From contig JAUQXD010000026.1 of NCBI GenBank assembly GCA_030834835.1, forward strand, positions 1-8,060: a stretch of DNA of 8,060 nt. Reading direction: 5' to 3'. The position numbers were made by a program, and so were the translations under genes. The notes beneath the pieces are model-generated. The model did not search any database and was not told the DNA's origin. It worked only from the letters and a program-made list of their open reading frames with translations. This stretch comes from Thermoflexales bacterium (GTDB lineage: Bacteria; Chloroflexota; Anaerolineae; Fen-1058). Shown here one piece after another: positions 5,469-8,060 of the stretch (positions are counted from its first letter, which is position 1; each line of letters starts with the position of its first letter).

Positions 5469-6160
5469 CTTGTCATCTCTTCATTGAACTTGTAACCAAT
5501 ACCGTATACCGTCAGAATGTACGTCGGGTTGCGCGGATCGTCGCCCAGTTTCTGGCGCAGATTTTTGACGTGCACATCGATGCTGCGTTCGTAGCCTTCG
5601 TAGGCTTCGCCCTGTGCGGCGTCGAGCAGTTCCATGCGTGAGAAGGCGCGGCCCGGCTGAGCGGCCATAGCCTGCACCAGGTTGAATTCCATCGGGGTGA
5701 GATCGATCAATCGGGCAGCGAGATGGACTTCGTGTTTCACTGGATCGATCACGAGTTCGCCGATCGTGATCGACGCGGGTTGATCGACTACGACGCTGTT
5801 TGATCGACGCAGGACGGTGCGCACGCGCGCCACGACTTCACGCGGGCTGAACGGTTTGACGATGTAGTCGTCCGCGCCGATTTCCAGGCCGATGAGTTTG
5901 TCGGTCTCGTCGACGCGCGCGGTGAGCATGATGACGGGCGTGTTGCCCTCGCGGCGAATGGCGCGGCACACGTCGAGGCCGTCCATTTTGGGCAGATTGA
6001 GATCGAGCACGACAAGGTCGGGCTTTTCGTGGCGAAAGACGGCCAGCGCGTGTTGGCCGTCTGAGGCGGTGACGACGCGGAAGCCGCTTTGTTCCAGATA
6101 AGCGCGCACCACTTTGACGATCTCAAGTTCGTCGTCGACGACGAGAATCTTCTGGCTCAT
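5465..6160 (-). CDS. OmpR/PhoB-family response regulator
   Basis: The 231-aa product has a receiver domain at 1-118, with acidic pocket Asp9/Asp10, phospho-acceptor Asp53 in VLDLNLPKMDG, Thr80 and Lys102 of VKPF. A winged-helix DNA-binding domain follows at about 130-226, with LTPMEFNLV, a recognition region around SIDVHVKNLRQKLGDD, and the wing YILTVYGIGYKF. ATG 6160 gives the canonical MSQKILVVDDE start. The open frame reaches 6367, but the extra 69 codons run through the hairpin and the antisense of the Met-rich gene. It overlaps the kinase start by 4 bases, so the pair is co-translated. It is expected to bind direct repeats, and a good candidate lies upstream of the Met-rich gene at 6941-6957. 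No convincing promoter of its own is visible. Confidence 0.96.
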   Translation of the reverse strand: MSQKILVVDDELEIVKVVRAYLEQSGFRVVTASDGQHALAVFRHEKPDLVVLDLNLPKMDGLDVCRAIRREGNTPVIMLTARVDETDKLIGLEIGADDYIVKPFSPREVVARVRTVLRRSNSVVVDQPASITIGELVIDPVKHEVHLAARLIDLTPMEFNLVQAMAAQPGRAFSRMELLDAAQGEAYEGYERSIDVHVKNLRQKLGDDPRNPTYILTVYGIGYKFNEEMTR

Positions 6161-6199
6161 GAAAACTATCTTACCACGGAGATCACGAAGGAACGAAAA

Positions 6200-6222
6200 G
6201 GGCGACCCCGTGAGGTCGCCCC
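6200..6222 (-). terminator. GC-rich hairpin after the Met-rich gene, terminator or attenuator
   Basis: On the minus strand GGGCGACC, loop TCACGG and GGTCGCCC are followed at once by TTTTCG, 19 bases after the stop of the Met-rich gene. That is the shape of an intrinsic terminator, although the T-run is short. Since the two-component genes start 40 bases further on, partial read-through would give high Met-rich protein and low regulator. The arms also belong to the same palindrome family as 624-650. Confidence 0.6.
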
Positions 6223-6240
6223 AATCATCGATAGTGAAGT

Positions 6241-6885
6241 TTAACCTTGCGGGCCAGTCGGCTGCGCGTAACCGCGACCACCCATCATGCCTCGTCCTCC
6301 ACCCATCATCCCACGACCGCCCATCACGCCGGGCTGCGCGCCCGATTGGCCGTTGTGCATAGGACAATCGCCGCTGCCGAAGTTGGGCATGGATTGCATG
6401 CGGCTCTTCATGAAGTCGGCCTGCTCTTGCGTCAACGTGCCCGCCGCGACGAGCTTATCCAACTCGGCGTTGCGCGCGGTCGTGGCGACTTGCTGCAGCG
6501 TCTCCAATGACACGCCCTGTGCTTCGGCGATCTGCGCCAGCGTCTGCGTTTGCAGGGCGGTGGTCAGCGCGTCGTAGGTCATATCGAGTTCGGCGGCGAT
6601 GGCCGTCATCACGGCTTCGTGCATGCCACCGTCGGCCATCATCGCGCCGCGCATGGCGCCCATGTTACCGCCCATCATTTGACCGCGATCCCCCAGCATG
6701 CCGCCGGGCATTTGCCCGCGACCGCCGTAGGGCATTGTGCCGCTATAGGGGCAGGTGGCGCCGGCCGGGCACACGCCGGTACCGGGCTGCGCGGGCGGGT
6801 TGCCGTTTTGAGCATAGGCCACCACGACGTTGCCGATGAGAATCACGGCGACGATGGTTGCGACTAAAATGAAACCTTTCTTCAT
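6241..6885 (-). CDS. Secreted Met/Gly-rich protein with YckD/DUF2680-like helical core
   Basis: The 214-aa product has a signal peptide, MKKG followed by a hydrophobic stretch to about residue 22, with an AYA cleavage motif before Gln26. Mature residues 50-88 are rich in Met, Gly and Arg (GQMMGGNMGAM). Residues 92-165 form a helical core, LDMTYDALTTALQTQTLAQI ... TLTQEQADFMKSRM, resembling the DUF2680/YckD wording 'TLAQIAEAQGVS ... G-LTQEQAD'. The tail at 183-206 is again MGGRGMMGG-like. By hand count 21 of about 189 mature residues are Met, and Cys39, Cys45 and Cys174 (in CPMH) are present. It is probably exported and either anchored loosely or free. Metal (copper-like) binding is inferred from composition and from the adjacent kinase loop. 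The start ATG 6885 has GGAGG six bases upstream (6892-6896). It may also be a protein involved in cell-surface stress. Confidence 0.85.
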   Translation of the reverse strand: MKKGFILVATIVAVILIGNVVVAYAQNGNPPAQPGTGVCPAGATCPYSGTMPYGGRGQMPGGMLGDRGQMMGGNMGAMRGAMMADGGMHEAVMTAIAAELDMTYDALTTALQTQTLAQIAEAQGVSLETLQQVATTARNAELDKLVAAGTLTQEQADFMKSRMQSMPNFGSGDCPMHNGQSGAQPGVMGGRGMMGGGRGMMGGRGYAQPTGPQG

Positions 6886-6928
6886 GTGTTGCCTCCAGAT
6901 TGCGTATTGTATTTGGGCTTACGGTCTA

Positions 6929-6957
6929 ACTATAACAAGGACTTGTTAAGAACTTGT
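6929..6957 (-). promoter_or_regulatory. Putative activator-type promoter of the Met-rich gene, with operator repeats
   Basis: On the minus strand a -10-like TATAGT lies at 6934-6929. Exactly 17 bases upstream, where a -35 should be, is ACAAGT (6957-6952) instead of TTGACA. A second ACAAGT lies at 6946-6941, giving direct repeats 11 bp apart, the helical spacing typical of OmpR-family sites. The inner repeat is also part of the palindrome TAACAAG-GA-CTTGTTA (6933-6948). This suggests class II activation by the response regulator encoded downstream. The untranslated leader would be about 35 bases. Confidence 0.5.
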
Positions 6958-7000
6958 GAGGAAGCAGTAGAGGGGGTGTGAAGAATGGTTGATCGGTCAA

Positions 7001-7048
7001 TTGGTCAACTGGTAATCGGTCAACCAATTGACCGATTACCAGTTACCA
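7001..7048. repeat. Long hairpin built of GGTAATC/AGTTACC words after the methyltransferase gene
   Basis: Arms 7007-7023 and 7028-7044 are perfectly complementary over 17 bp around the loop CCAA. One bulged base further out, GGT/ACC pairing resumes. On the right side the word AGTTACC runs in 7-bp phase (7034-7040 GATTACC, 7041-7047, 7048-7054) and into the methyltransferase stop codon at 7050-7052. It may act as a transcript end or RNA stabiliser, but no T-tract follows. The rest of the gap, 6958-7000, shows nothing further. Confidence 0.75.
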
Positions 7049-7049
7049 G

Positions 7050-7928
7050 TTACTTTTTACCCGTTGACCCGGCCGGCGCGTCTTTGTCGATCTTTTCAAA
7101 GCGGGCGATGAGCTGCTGCGGGCGGATGCGCAGGCCTTCGTTCAGGCGCGCCGTGGCGAGCTGCACGTACTTCTCGAGAGTTTCGTAGCCGACAAATTTG
7201 CGACCTAATTTCTTCGCTACTTTGGTGGTCTGGCCGGAGCCGGTGAACGGGTCGAGGATCAGTTCGCCCTTGTATGAATACAGTTGAATCAGGCGATGCG
7301 GGATTTCCTCGGGGAACGGGCAGGGGTGATCGAGCTGATCGGGCGGGACCGGCGCGATGTGCCAGACGTTGTTGGCGATGTCGTAGGTGAAGAGCTTGTT
7401 GATCGGGTAATCCGATCGTTTTTTCGAGGCGATCGAGCGCTCTTTGTAGATCGGCTCGCCGGGTTTGCGAAAGACCAGGATGTACTCGGTCATGATGTTA
7501 GGGTAGTAGTAGCCGGGATATGGCTTCTGGATGGTGACTCCAGCGCGTTTGACGCCAGCCGTACACTTGTGCCAGATGATGTCCTGATGGAACAGCCAGC
7601 CCGATCGGGTGAGGCGGGCGATCAGATCGAAAGGCACGGGGTAATGCTGGCCGTTCAGCAGCACGGTGCCGATCACGATGGCGCAGAAGCCGCCGGGTTT
7701 GGTCACGCGCAGCACTTCGTGGAAAACCCGATCGAGCCAATCGAGGTAATCGGTGTAGTCGGAATAGCCCTGAGCATAGGCTCGGGTGCGATAATGCTCG
7801 GCCTTATTCGTGGCGTGGATGTCGTAATCGATCGCGTTCCAGTAGGGCGGCGAGGTAACGGTCAAGGCTACGCGGTTGTCGCGCAGTTCGGGCATGGTCT
7901 CACAAGAATGCTGATAAATCCGGTTCAC
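7050..7928 (-). CDS. Site-specific DNA methyltransferase, beta class (probably N4-cytosine)
   Basis: The 292-aa product has motif IV TSPPYW at 25-30 preceding motif I DPFTGSGQT at 226-234, which is the beta-class order. Between them are VLRVTKPGG, VIGTVLLNGQHYPVPFDLIA, WHKCTAG and a variable stretch (about 120-205) that should hold the target-recognition part. HPCPFPEEIPHRLI precedes motif I. The S-P-P-Y form of motif IV is usual in N4-cytosine enzymes, whereas N6-adenine enzymes mostly have D/N-P-P-Y. GTG 7928 is preferred because NRIYQHSCETMPEL is the standard family N-terminus. The frame opens at 8054, but the first 42 codons read through the repeat and the promoter. AGGAGG and GGAG lie upstream within the repeat. 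No endonuclease gene is visible, so it is either an orphan or its partner lies beyond the right edge. The recognition site is unknown. Confidence 0.92.
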   Translation of the reverse strand: MNRIYQHSCETMPELRDNRVALTVTSPPYWNAIDYDIHATNKAEHYRTRAYAQGYSDYTDYLDWLDRVFHEVLRVTKPGGFCAIVIGTVLLNGQHYPVPFDLIARLTRSGWLFHQDIIWHKCTAGVKRAGVTIQKPYPGYYYPNIMTEYILVFRKPGEPIYKERSIASKKRSDYPINKLFTYDIANNVWHIAPVPPDQLDHPCPFPEEIPHRLIQLYSYKGELILDPFTGSGQTTKVAKKLGRKFVGYETLEKYVQLATARLNEGLRIRPQQLIARFEKIDKDAPAGSTGKK

Positions 7929-7931
7929 GCG

Positions 7932-7979
7932 CTCCAGCCTCCTACATCCAATTTCCAACCTCCAACCGCCAACTCCAAC
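7932..7979. repeat. CTCCAAC-type heptanucleotide array in the methyltransferase leader
   Basis: Six 7-mers are in exact phase: CTCCAGC at 7932, CTCCTAC at 7939, ATCCAAT at 7946, TTCCAAC at 7953, CTCCAAC at 7960 and CGCCAAC at 7967. A partial TCCAAC follows. On the transcribed minus strand the units read GTTGGAG and GTAGGAG, so the array itself supplies the purine-rich GGAG motifs in front of the GTG start. Confidence 0.75.
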
Positions 7980-7986
7980 GTCCCCA

Positions 7987-8015
7987 AGTGTAGCTGAGAA
8001 CGCCGTGGCTGACAA
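7987..8015 (-). promoter_or_regulatory. Sigma-70-like promoter of the methyltransferase gene
   Basis: On the minus strand TTGTCA (8015-8010), a 17-base spacer and TACACT (7992-7987) form a good housekeeping promoter. The start point would be near 7980, giving a leader of about 50 bases made almost entirely of the heptamer array. A second TTGACA at 8038-8033 lacks a good -10 at the right distance. Bases 8016-8060 otherwise show nothing. Confidence 0.6.
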
Positions 8016-8060
8016 GTAGAACATTTGGCATGTGTCAAACCACCCATTTAGCACTATGAG

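Noticed and set aside
4737..5495. Long open frame on the plus strand (252 codons) opposite the histidine kinase
   Set aside because: It is antisense to a kinase with all catalytic boxes intact. The product is a His/Arg/Asp-rich string without any domain, as expected from GC-rich antisense DNA.
6161..6367. N-terminal extension of the response regulator by 69 codons
   Set aside because: The extra residues would come from the hairpin and from antisense of the Met-rich gene. The canonical receiver begins at ATG 6160.
7284..7997. Open frame of 237 codons on the plus strand opposite the methyltransferase
   Set aside because: Antisense to conserved methyltransferase motifs. Its end runs into the heptamer array, which gives a repetitive non-protein-like tail.
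7929..8054. N-terminal extension of the methyltransferase by 42 codons
   Set aside because: It reads through the predicted promoter and the CTCCAAC array. The family N-terminus begins at the GTG at 7928.

Overview
The window looks like a chromosomal segment of a GC-rich environmental bacterium. Chloroflexota (Anaerolineae-like) is my best guess. It rests on the E1 alpha/beta-fusion-like dehydrogenase fragment, a YckD/DUF2680-like Met-rich secreted protein, the GGGGCGA...TCGCCCC palindromes and 7-bp-phased intergenic repeats. This is inference: there is no rRNA or marker gene here to settle it. No tRNA, rRNA, CRISPR array or transposase is visible, and there is no gene-free stretch longer than about 170 bases.

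Plus strand, 1-3955. The window opens inside the 3' part of a 2-oxoacid dehydrogenase E1 gene, which carries an in-frame palindromic insertion. After a 7-bp-phased repeat comes a tight operon of three paralogous zinc-ribbon proteins, here called A, B and C. A and B have C-terminal membrane helices and C is soluble. All three share CX2C-X14-CX2C and two later [aromatic]-x-P boxes. Fourteen bases further on, with its own strong Shine-Dalgarno, is a RelB/RelE-type toxin-antitoxin pair. I recognise no named system in the A-B-C trio, and it is the best candidate here for something undescribed.

Minus strand, 4004-8060. Read in the transcription direction, this strand holds a solitary beta-class DNA methyltransferase (7928-7050), a secreted Met/Gly-rich protein (6885-6241), an OmpR-family response regulator (6160-5465), its histidine kinase (5468-4314) and a small S4 RNA-binding protein (4201-4004). 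The kinase has a very short extracytoplasmic loop packed with methionine, and the secreted neighbour is Met-rich too. This suggests one soft-metal (copper-like) sensing and response module. A putative operator with ACAAGT direct repeats sits exactly where the -35 of the Met-rich gene should be.

Repeats are the other theme. Three intergenic arrays keep a strict 7-bp phase although their words differ (953-1001, 4212-4288, 7932-7979). A fourth repeat, at 7001-7054, forms a 17-bp-arm hairpin that runs into the methyltransferase stop codon. Two related GC-rich palindromes occur, one inside the E1 coding sequence and one as a terminator-like hairpin after the Met-rich gene. The arrays sit directly at gene boundaries and create false N-terminal extensions, so several starts below are placed inside longer open frames.
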